Origin: Amycolatopsis nalaikhensis
Lineage (GTDB): Bacteria > Actinomycetota > Actinomycetes > Mycobacteriales > Pseudonocardiaceae
Assembly: GCF_030264295.1 (NCBI RefSeq)
Contig: NZ_CP127173.1
Location: 8,129,501-8,193,500 of the forward strand
DNA length: 64,000 bases
Direction: 5' to 3'
Part shown: positions 17,398 to 24,597 of the stretch, piece after piece
Position numbering within the stretch: position 1 is the first letter of the stretch
Layout: the number at the start of each line of letters is the position of its first letter
Position numbers and translations under genes: made by a program
The notes under the pieces: model-generated
Told to the model about the DNA's origin: nothing
Databases searched by the model: none
Seen by the model: the letters and a program-made list of their open reading frames with translations, nothing else

Positions 17398-17467
17398 AAA
17401 ACGTTCGTCCGGCGCAGAATCGTGTGGCCCCGTGAACGGTTGTGGAGATTCCCGGAAAAGCCGGTCC

Positions 17468-17779
17468 GTGTCCATCGGGCCGCGGTGCGGATTCGTCGGA
17501 ACGCAGTTCTTCTGGGTCGGCCCCGGCGAACTGGTGGTGCTCGACGTGGTGCGGACGGGCCGGATCGGAACCGAGGCCGTGGTGCTGTCGCTCGTCCTGC
17601 TGCTGTCGGCGCTGACCGGCGTCACCGCGGTCCGGCTCGGTGTCCGCGCCGCCGTCGACCTGGTCGGCCGCCTGCTCTTCCTGCCGACGCACGCCTGGTC
17701 GGCGGCCGTGGTGCTGCTCGACGTCGTCGTGGTGGCCGCGGCCTGGTACGCGGCCGGGCACGGGAAGCGCGCCCGGTGA
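17468..17779 (+). CDS. Small hypothetical membrane protein
   Basis: A ~103-residue protein with two hydrophobic segments (AVVLSLVLLLSALTGVTAV and AAVVLLDVVVVAAAWYAAG) separated by a short polar loop. The GTG start at 17468 is a choice (GGAAAAG 9 bases upstream); GTG 17432 is also open. Its TGA overlaps the GTG of the next gene (GTGA), which supports both being real. Divergent from the LAL regulator. No family recognised. Confidence 0.5.
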   Translation: MSIGPRCGFVGTQFFWVGPGELVVLDVVRTGRIGTEAVVLSLVLLLSALTGVTAVRLGVRAAVDLVGRLLFLPTHAWSAAVVLLDVVVVAAAWYAAGHGKRAR

Positions 17780-18027
17780 GCCGGCCACTCCGCGGTGGAC
17801 CGAAAGCCGCAGTCGATTACGTCTTCCGGGGCAGTGGCCCCATTCCGCCGCGGTCCGCGACCGTCGAGGATTTCCGGGGAATGCTCGTCGTTCCCGTTCC
17901 GCCGGAGACCATCGTCTTCGGCACCGTCGCCGACCCGGCGAGCATTCCCCGGATCCTGTGCACGCTCGAAGCACTCGGCATGCGAGTGGACTCCGTGCAC
18001 CGGGTCCGCGAACTGCCCGGCGGGTGA
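17776..18027 (+). CDS. Hypothetical protein, 83 aa
   Basis: Starts at GTG 17776, overlapping the stop of the small membrane gene. The C-terminal half (MLVVPVPPETIVFGTVADP, IPRILCTLEALGMRVDSVH) looks like a compact alpha/beta fold with normal codon bias. It ends 36 bases before the convergent DUF2252 gene. Function unknown; the translational coupling is the main argument for it being a gene. Confidence 0.55.
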   Translation: MSRPLRGGPKAAVDYVFRGSGPIPPRSATVEDFRGMLVVPVPPETIVFGTVADPASIPRILCTLEALGMRVDSVHRVRELPGG

Positions 18028-18063
18028 CCCGCCGATTTCCGGGAATGCCGATTCGGGAATGAC

Positions 18064-19344
18064 TCACCGGGTCGCCGCCGTGACGTCGCCGCGGCGGATC
18101 CCGGCGCGCAAGGCCGCGTGGTCACGCTCGTTCTGGTCCGCGCAGGCCACCGCGAACTCCCGGACGGCCTCGGCGAACACCGGTCCGAACCCGAGGTAGG
18201 CGGCGATCGCCACCGCGTCGCCGGTCCGGGCGTGGGCCTTGGCCAGCGTCCACCCGCACAGCCGGGCGTGCGCCCGCAGCACGTTCGGCGTCATGGCGGC
18301 GACGTCGGTGCCGGCCCGCCCGTCCGGCAGGCGGCGGACGGAAAAGTCCCGCGCCCGGCCGTCGAACCGCGTGGTGCGGGCCCAGCCGAGGAAGACGTCG
18401 CCGACCGCCTGCGTCCGCCGCTGTCCGGTGACCACCCGCCGGCCCGCGCACCCCGGCGCGGCCCCGGTGTACTCCTGCAACACGGAACTCCCCGCTTCCT
18501 TGACCTGCAGCACCAGCGGCGCGCCCGGACCCACCAGTGCCGCCAGCCAGCACCGGGTACCGATGCGGCCTACGTCGGGCACCCGGCGGGCGACCTCAGC
18601 CAGCCGGTACCCCGCGAGCAGCTCCCGGCGGCCCGGACCCAGCCCACGCTGGTACCGCGCCAGCACGGACCCGAGCCGGTCGGCCAGCGTCGCCGGGTCG
18701 CCGTCGCCACCGATCCGGCTCGCCGGCACCAGCGGCCCGGGCCGGACCCGCCCGGCCGGGCGGCGGCCCGCGACCACCCGCAGCGGACCGGGATCGGGGC
18801 GGGCGTGGCGGATTTCGTGCGCCGTCCGGCCCGCGAAGCCGTGCATCGCCTCGCGGTAGGCCTCGACCGCGGCCAGGGCGGTGCGGCGGCGCTGCGCCGG
18901 GGGGTGCCCGGTCTCCCGCCCAGTGACCTCGAGCCCGGCGGTCAGCCGCTTGACATCCCATTCCCACGGCGCGGGCAGGGTTTCGTCGAAGTCCACGAGG
19001 TCGGGCACGAGCCGCCGCCCCGGCGCGGCGACCAGGCCGAAGTTGCCCGGGTGGGCGTCGCCGCACGCCTGCACCAGCAGGCCCGTGCGCGGGGTCGCGG
19101 CCAGGTCGGCGGCCATCGGCAGGGCGGCACCGCGGAAGTAGGCCAGCGGGGAGGCGGCCAGCCGCCCGTAGCGGACCGGCAGCAGTTCCGGCACCCGCCC
19201 GTGATCCTGGCGGGCCAGCAGCACCAGGGGATCGGCCCGGGCACCGGGCGCGGGGAACTCGGCATGCTCCGACCGCGCGACGGCGGAGCGGGCGGCGCGG
19301 CCACAGGCGACACGTTCGGCGGAGTCCGTCCCGGTGTGCGGCAT
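18064..19344 (-). CDS. DUF2252 family protein
   Basis: A 426-residue protein with the DUF2252 hallmarks: a kinase-like core with VQACGDAHPGNFGL (HxxN-type loop) and LVPDLVDFDETLPAPWEWDVKRL (DFDE motif), then LVLQVKEAGSSVL and GWTLAKAHARTGD. The fold resembles aminoglycoside phosphotransferases, but no substrate is established. ATG 19344 is preferred over ATG 19407 because a copy of the shared palindrome (19402-19422) overlaps the latter and would then lie 68 bases upstream, as at the other promoters. Neither start has a strong ribosome binding site. Confidence 0.8.
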   Translation of the reverse strand: MPHTGTDSAERVACGRAARSAVARSEHAEFPAPGARADPLVLLARQDHGRVPELLPVRYGRLAASPLAYFRGAALPMAADLAATPRTGLLVQACGDAHPGNFGLVAAPGRRLVPDLVDFDETLPAPWEWDVKRLTAGLEVTGRETGHPPAQRRRTALAAVEAYREAMHGFAGRTAHEIRHARPDPGPLRVVAGRRPAGRVRPGPLVPASRIGGDGDPATLADRLGSVLARYQRGLGPGRRELLAGYRLAEVARRVPDVGRIGTRCWLAALVGPGAPLVLQVKEAGSSVLQEYTGAAPGCAGRRVVTGQRRTQAVGDVFLGWARTTRFDGRARDFSVRRLPDGRAGTDVAAMTPNVLRAHARLCGWTLAKAHARTGDAVAIAAYLGFGPVFAEAVREFAVACADQNERDHAALRAGIRRGDVTAATR

Positions 19345-19401
19345 GGGGGGATCTTCGGCCGCCGCGACGCCGGGGGCGTCGCCCACGCGGGGTGAAGCGC
19401 G

Positions 19402-19422
19402 GGTCATCCACCACGGGTGACG
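19402..19422. promoter_or_regulatory. CTCACCC-type palindrome (box 4) before DUF2252
   Basis: Degenerate copy with GTCATCC and GGGTGAC arms around CACCA. The centre is 68 bases before ATG 19344, matching the spacing at the GH15 and SHOCT genes. The weakest of the five. Confidence 0.45.
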
Positions 19423-19525
19423 ACCGCGCGGCGCGCGGCGGGCAACGTGAGCGGCGGAGGCCGGGCAGGGCGGCCTCGCGGGTGGCCGCGGCGGCGCTCG
19501 GGGGCGTCGCCGCGGTCCGGCCCGG

Positions 19526-20032
19526 TCATGCGTGGTGCGGCCGCGGGGCGTCACCGAACGCCTCGCGCAGCCGCGCCTCCTCCTCGGCGGAGAGGTTGGT
19601 CGTCAGCAGCGACGCCCCGGTCTCCTTGAACGGCTCGACGACCCGGTCCACCACCGTGTCGCTCGCCATCACGAACAGCGCCGACGTCCCGGGCGTGACC
19701 CGCGCCCGCACGGTGTCGATGAACTGCTCGTCGATCCCGACGTGCGCGAGCGACCCGGTCAGCGCCCCGATCGCCGCGCCGACGGCCATGCCCAGCAACG
19801 GGACCAGGAAGATCAATCCGAACAGCAGGCCCCAGAACCCGCCGCCGAGCGCGCCGGCGCCGGTCAGCGAGCCCAGGTCCGTGGTCTTCGGCTTCTTCCG
19901 CCCTTCCGGCCAGCTCACGCAGGCGGCGTCGGTGATCGAGATCAGTTGCTGCTTGCTCAGCTGCCGCAGCAACCCGAGTGCCTTATCGGCGCCGTCGGCG
20001 GCCGGGAACGTCCACACGGTCAGCGAAGTCAT
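19526..20032 (-). CDS. DUF1269-family membrane protein
   Basis: A 168-residue protein starting MTSLTVWTFPAADGADKAL. A central glycine-rich membrane segment (GGGFWGLLFGLIFLVPLLGM, AVGAAIGALTGSLAHVGI) is followed by a ferredoxin-like C-terminal part (FIDTVRARVTPGTSALFVMA), as in DUF1269/general-stress-type proteins. ATG 20032 has GGAAGGA. Divergent from the small DUF7144-like membrane gene, with box 5 between them. The role is not known; families of this kind are often stress-induced in actinomycetes. Confidence 0.85.
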   Translation of the reverse strand: MTSLTVWTFPAADGADKALGLLRQLSKQQLISITDAACVSWPEGRKKPKTTDLGSLTGAGALGGGFWGLLFGLIFLVPLLGMAVGAAIGALTGSLAHVGIDEQFIDTVRARVTPGTSALFVMASDTVVDRVVEPFKETGASLLTTNLSAEEEARLREAFGDAPRPHHA

Positions 20033-20144
20033 GGTTCGTCCTTCCGGTCGGGGTTCTCCTCGTCCGGGCGGGACTGTGCTCCCGGCCCGCGGCGGCGGCA
20101 TCGCCCGGCCCGCATGAGTCCGCCCGCTCCGCCGGACGCCCTGA

Positions 20145-20165
20145 TCTCACCTGGCGCGGGCGAGG
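20145..20165. promoter_or_regulatory. CTCACCC-type palindrome (box 5)
   Basis: TCTCACCTGG-C-GCGGGCGAGG. The centre is 80 bases before the DUF7144-like ATG and 123 before the DUF1269 ATG. Same length and symmetry as boxes 1-3. Confidence 0.6.
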
Positions 20166-20234
20166 CCGTCCGGACGCCGGACCGACCATGATCGCCCCGG
20201 TCCGCACCGCCCGTACCCCACGGAGAGAGGGACC

Positions 20235-20705
20235 ATGAGCGAACACACGCAGCACCGCTCCGGCGCACCCGGAGCCGGGACGCCCCCGCCGCCCCCGCCG
20301 GGAAACCGGGCCGTCGCCCGGTCGCGGCGGGTCGGCTGGATCTGGTTCGCCGGGGCGATCACGGTGCTGGCCGGCCTGTTCAACGTCGTCGAAGGGCTGG
20401 TCGCGCTGTTCGACCGGAACTACTACGTGCTCGGACCGTCGGGCCTGCTCGTCTTCGACCTCGCCGGCTGGGGCTGGGTGCACCTGATCGTCGGAGTCCT
20501 GGCCGTGCTCGCCGGCATCGCGCTGTTCACCGGCGCTCAGTGGGCCCGCGTCGTCACCGTCGCCCTCGCGGGCTTCAACGCGCTGGCGCAGCTGGCGTTC
20601 CTGTCCGCCTACCCGGTCTGGGGGGTGGTCGTGATCGCCCTCGACGTCCTGGTCATCTGGGCCGTCATCGTGCACGGCGACGAGGCGACCTACGAAATCT
20701 GGTGA
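20235..20705 (+). CDS. DUF7144-like four-helix membrane protein
   Basis: A 156-residue protein with a proline-rich cytoplasmic N terminus and four hydrophobic helices (WIWFAGAITVLAGLFNVVEG, VHLIVGVLAVLAGIALFTG, VVTVALAGFNALAQLAFL, GVVVIALDVLVIWAVIVHG). The FAGAITVLAGLFNVVEGLVALF pattern is common in small actinobacterial membrane proteins. ATG 20235 has GAGAGGG. It precedes the second LAL regulator by 47 bases and may be co-transcribed with it. Function unknown. Confidence 0.82.
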   Translation: MSEHTQHRSGAPGAGTPPPPPPGNRAVARSRRVGWIWFAGAITVLAGLFNVVEGLVALFDRNYYVLGPSGLLVFDLAGWGWVHLIVGVLAVLAGIALFTGAQWARVVTVALAGFNALAQLAFLSAYPVWGVVVIALDVLVIWAVIVHGDEATYEIW

Positions 20706-20752
20706 CCGCTGATCAGTACAGTCGTTCCCCCTTCCCCAGCCGAGAGGTGACC

Positions 20753-23308
20753 GTGCCCGCTCGAACGACGTCGCGGTCGCGGCGCATCCCCGGCGCCAAG
20801 GTGACGGTGCCGCGCGTGCCGCGGATCTTCGTGCCCCGCCCGCGGCTCGCGGCCGTGTTCGACCGCGCCACCCGCCGGCCGGTGACTGTGCTCCGGGCCC
20901 CGGCCGGGTCCGGCAAGACCACGGCGCTGGCCGGCTGGGCCGGGCACGGCCGGGACGTCGCCTGGGTGTCGCTCGACCGCGACGACAACGACGAACACCG
21001 TCTCTGGGCGGCGATCCTGGCCGCGCTGCGCCGCTGCCCGGCCGTCCCCGGCGCCAACCCGCTGCACCGGCTCGACCCGCCGGGACCCGGGCAGCGCACG
21101 GAGTTCCTCGCCGACCTCGGGGACGCCCTCACCGGCGTCACGGTCCGCCTGGTGCTCGACGACCTCCACGAGATCGTCGGCGCCGAGGCGCGCGAAGCCC
21201 TCGCCGCGCTGGCCCGTCACCTGCCGCCGGGACCGCGGCTGGTGCTGGTCACCCGCGTCGAGCCGAGGCTGCGGCTCGCGCGCCTGCACGTCGAGGGCAC
21301 GCTGTCCCGCGTCGGCGCCGCCGACCTGAGGTTCAGCGCCCGGGAAACGGCGAACCTGCTGCGGGCCACCGGCGCCGCGGTCGGTGACGACCGCGTCCGC
21401 GAGCTCACCGAACGCACCGCGGGCTGGGCCGCCGCCCTCGGCTGGGCCGCGGTATCGGTGCGCGACGCCGAGAACGCCGACGAGCTCGTCGCCTCCGTCA
21501 GCGGCGACGAACGAGCGGTGGCGCGGTTCTTCGCCGACGAAGTGCTCTCGCGGCTGCCGCTGTCCACCTCGGACCTGTTGCTGTGCATCAGCGTTTGCGA
21601 CACGGTGAGCGCGGCCCTCGCCGCACGGCTGTCGGGCCGCACCGACGCCGGGGAGACGCTGGACCAGCTCGAACGCGAGACCGGGCTGGTGACCCGCACC
21701 CCGGCCGACACCTACCGGCTGCCGCCGCTGCTGCGCGCCTTCCTGCGCGCGGAACTGGCCCGGCGCCGCCCGGCACGGGTGCGGCGGCTGCACGGCACCG
21801 CCGCCCGCTGGTACGCCGGGGAGGGACGCTTCGGCGACGCGCTGTCCCACGCCGTCGCGGGCCACGACCGGCAACGCGTGCTGACCCTGGCTCGCGACCA
21901 CGCCACCCGCCTGGTCCTGACCGGCGACGGCGAACCCGTCCGCGTCGCCCTCACCCACCTCGGCGCGGCGACGGTCGCCGCCAGCCCGCGGCTGCGGTTG
22001 GCCTCGGCGCTTGAGCACCTGCAGCGCGGCGAGCTCGAAGCGGCCACCGCCGAACTCGGCGCCCCCGGCGGCGAAGACGGCCTGCGTCCGCTCGCCGTCC
22101 GCCATCTCGCCATGCTGACCGGGAAGCGGCCGTCGGACACGGCCGGACCGCCGACGGAGCGGTCCCCGGAAATCGACGCGTGGGAAACCCTCGACCTCGC
22201 CTGGCGGTCGCTGTACCGGGGTGCCCGCCGCCACGCCGTCACCCGCGCCGCGGAAGCCCTCCGGCTGGCCCACGGCGAGCGGCTCGACCACCTCGTGCTG
22301 CACAGCAGGCTCGCGCTCGCCGTCGCCACCGCGCTGGCCGGTGACCACGCGGCGATGCGCCGGGCCTGCACGGGCGCCCTCGCCGTCGCGCGGCGGCACG
22401 GCTGGCGGCGCACTCCCGGCGTCGCCGAGTGCCACCTGATGCTGTCCTACGACGATCTCATGCGCTGCGAACCGGTGGCCGCCGGCCGCGAACTGGCCCA
22501 GGCCGCGCGGGCGGAAGTACCCGGCGCCGCACCGGTGATCGAGCGCCTGCGGTGCTTCTTCGAAGGCGTGGCACGGTTCGACGAGGGCGAGCGCGCGGCG
22601 GGCTCGGAGGCGATGCGCGCGGCCCGGCACCGGCTCGCCGGACTCGACCTGCCCCGCGAGCTGACCGCGGTGTGCGCCGTGGCCGAACACCACGCGGCCC
22701 TCGCACTCGGTGAAGCCCTGCACGCGGCGGAAGTGCTGGCCTGGGCACAGGAGCGGCTGCCGGGCACCGCGGAGCTGGCCCTGCTGCAGGTGCGCGCCCA
22801 CCTCGCCGCCGACGAGACCGACGCGGCCGAAGCCGTCCTCCGCCACACGACGGCGACACCCGCGTTGCTGCCCGCGACCCCGGTGGACACGTGCCTGGCC
22901 GAGACGGCGCTCGCGTTGCGCTCACACCGGCGGACCAAGGCGCTGCACGCGCTGGACCGTGCGCTCACCCTCGCCCGGCCGAACTCGCTGACCCGCCCGT
23001 TCGCGCTCGCCGAACCCCGCGTCGGGCACCTGCTGATCGACCACTCGGGCGGGTTCGGAGCGCTGGACCGGTTCGCGCAGTCGGTCCGCGGCCGCCTCGT
23101 CCCGCACGCCCCGCCCAGCGAGCTGACCGACCGCGAACAGGTCGTGCTGCAGCGGCTGCCGTCCCAGCGGTCCCTCGATGAGATCGCCTCCGACCTCACC
23201 GTCTCGGTCAACACGGTGAAGACCCACGTGCGGGCCATCTACGGCAAGCTCGGGGTGAACAACCGCCGCTCGGCCGTGGTCGTCGCTCGCCAGCACGGCC
23301 TGACCTGA
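20753..23308 (+). CDS. LAL-type LuxR transcriptional regulator (second copy)
   Basis: An 851-residue MalT-like regulator. Walker A RAPAGSGKT lies near residue 50 and Walker B-like LVLDDLHEI near 140; helical repeats follow, then a LuxR helix-turn-helix at the C terminus (LTDREQVVLQRL, LDEIASDLTVSVNTVKTHVRAIYGKLGV). GTG 20753 has GAGAGG 5 bases upstream. The HTH recognition helix closely resembles that of the regulator at 14656-17313, so both may read related DNA sites, possibly the CTCACCC palindrome. It converges with the AI-2E-type permease only 3 bases apart. Confidence 0.9.
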   Translation: MPARTTSRSRRIPGAKVTVPRVPRIFVPRPRLAAVFDRATRRPVTVLRAPAGSGKTTALAGWAGHGRDVAWVSLDRDDNDEHRLWAAILAALRRCPAVPGANPLHRLDPPGPGQRTEFLADLGDALTGVTVRLVLDDLHEIVGAEAREALAALARHLPPGPRLVLVTRVEPRLRLARLHVEGTLSRVGAADLRFSARETANLLRATGAAVGDDRVRELTERTAGWAAALGWAAVSVRDAENADELVASVSGDERAVARFFADEVLSRLPLSTSDLLLCISVCDTVSAALAARLSGRTDAGETLDQLERETGLVTRTPADTYRLPPLLRAFLRAELARRRPARVRRLHGTAARWYAGEGRFGDALSHAVAGHDRQRVLTLARDHATRLVLTGDGEPVRVALTHLGAATVAASPRLRLASALEHLQRGELEAATAELGAPGGEDGLRPLAVRHLAMLTGKRPSDTAGPPTERSPEIDAWETLDLAWRSLYRGARRHAVTRAAEALRLAHGERLDHLVLHSRLALAVATALAGDHAAMRRACTGALAVARRHGWRRTPGVAECHLMLSYDDLMRCEPVAAGRELAQAARAEVPGAAPVIERLRCFFEGVARFDEGERAAGSEAMRAARHRLAGLDLPRELTAVCAVAEHHAALALGEALHAAEVLAWAQERLPGTAELALLQVRAHLAADETDAAEAVLRHTTATPALLPATPVDTCLAETALALRSHRRTKALHALDRALTLARPNSLTRPFALAEPRVGHLLIDHSGGFGALDRFAQSVRGRLVPHAPPSELTDREQVVLQRLPSQRSLDEIASDLTVSVNTVKTHVRAIYGKLGVNNRRSAVVVARQHGLT

Positions 23309-23311
23309 ACC

Positions 23312-24457
23312 TCACTCCCGCCCGGGTGCCGAGAGCAGCGCGTCCGCCCATCCGGCCCGCGGGTCGACGTCCACCAGCAGCGCCTTGGCCAGCAGCGTCG
23401 CGGGCACGGCGAGGACGGCGCCGAGCGGGCCCAGCAGCCACGTCCAGAACACCAGCGCGAGCACGGTGACCAGAGTGGACAGCCCGACCGAGCCCGCGAC
23501 GAACCGGGGCTGGATCAGGGACTGCACCACGAAGTTCAGCAGCGAGTAGACGACGAGCACCACGACCATGGGCCGCCAGCCGCCGTCGAGCAGTGCGAGC
23601 ACGGCGGGCGGGGCCACGCCGATCACGAAGCCGACGTTGGGGACGTAGTTCGTCACGAAGGCCAGCAGTCCCCACAGCACGGACCCGGGAATGCCGAGCA
23701 CGGCGAGCGCGGCGGTGTCGAGCGCGGCGACCAGGCCGCCGAACACGGTGGTCACGAGCAGGTAGGTGCGGGTACCGGTGGCGAAACGGCGCAGGGCCGC
23801 GCTGATCCACGGCCGATCGCGCGCGATGCGGCCCAGCCGCTGCCCGGCCCACGCGGACTCGGTGCCCAGGAACAACAGCAGGGCCAGCAGGAACGCGAGG
23901 TTCGTGACCAGGCTGCCGACGCCAGCCAGCAGGGACGCGGCCAGGCCGGCCAGCTTGCCCGCGTCCACCGACGTCAGCAGGTCGCGGACCTGCTGGGGAC
24001 CGACCCCGAGGACCGTGAGGCCGTCGCGCAGCAGGGCGTCGATCCGGGTGGCGTAGCGCGGGAGCACGGCCGACAGCTGCGCGAGGGACACCACGACCAC
24101 GACGAACACCGCGAGCAGCGCCGTGTAGACGGTGGCCACCAGCACGGCGACGGTGAGCCAGCGCGGCAGCCCCTTGCCGCGCAGCCAGGTCCGGACGGGA
24201 TCGAGGGTGATGACGACGACGAGGGCGAGGAACACGGGCCCGGCGAGCCAGGCGACGGCACGCAGCCCGGCCAGCACGACGACCGCGGCCGCGGCTCCGA
24301 GCAGGACGACCAGGGCCCGCGGTGGCGGGGCGGAGGTGCCGCGGGAGTCCGGTGGCGGCAACGGGATCGGCGGCGGCTGCCCGCGGCCGGTGGACCGCCG
24401 TCGCCGTCCCCGCACGGGTACTCGGACCGGGACATCGGTGAGCGAGACTCGCACCAT
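23312..24457 (-). CDS. AI-2E family permease
   Basis: A 381-residue membrane protein of the AI-2E/YdiK/TqsA family: paired N-terminal helices (ALVVLLGAAAAVVVLAGL, LAGPVFLALVVVITLDPVR), a long amphipathic middle, then the typical C-terminal block with GIPGSVLWGLLAFVTNYVPN and IQPRFVAGSVGLSTLVTVLAL. ATG 24457 has TGGAGGG. Members export small molecules or act as Na+/H+ antiporters; an autoinducer-2 role should not be assumed in an actinomycete. A palindrome 40 bases upstream probably separates it from the NRPS transcript. Confidence 0.87.
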   Translation of the reverse strand: MVRVSLTDVPVRVPVRGRRRRSTGRGQPPPIPLPPPDSRGTSAPPPRALVVLLGAAAAVVVLAGLRAVAWLAGPVFLALVVVITLDPVRTWLRGKGLPRWLTVAVLVATVYTALLAVFVVVVVSLAQLSAVLPRYATRIDALLRDGLTVLGVGPQQVRDLLTSVDAGKLAGLAASLLAGVGSLVTNLAFLLALLLFLGTESAWAGQRLGRIARDRPWISAALRRFATGTRTYLLVTTVFGGLVAALDTAALAVLGIPGSVLWGLLAFVTNYVPNVGFVIGVAPPAVLALLDGGWRPMVVVLVVYSLLNFVVQSLIQPRFVAGSVGLSTLVTVLALVFWTWLLGPLGAVLAVPATLLAKALLVDVDPRAGWADALLSAPGRE

Positions 24458-24496
24458 GCGGCACCCTCCACAGGCAGACGGCGGCGGCACGCCCCT

Positions 24497-24526
24497 GGGC
24501 GGCACTTTCACGTGAAAGTGCCGCCC
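24497..24526. terminator. 30-bp perfect palindrome downstream of the NRPS operon
   Basis: GGGCGGCACTTTCAC followed immediately by its exact reverse complement. It lies 72 bases past the NRPS stop (24598) and 40 bases before the AI-2E start. The position and GC-rich stem suggest a terminator for the minus-strand cluster operon. Confidence 0.7.
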
Positions 24527-24597
24527 GGCGCAGGCGGCCCAGGGTGGCGGGCCGCCGCCGTCCGGAGATCACCCGGAAGGGACGAAGTCGTGCCGGG

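Noticed and set aside
14764..18027. A ~1087-codon open frame on the plus strand
   Set aside because: It is antisense to the LAL regulator, Arg/Gln/Pro-rich and without family features. Only its last 84 codons (17776-18027) look real.
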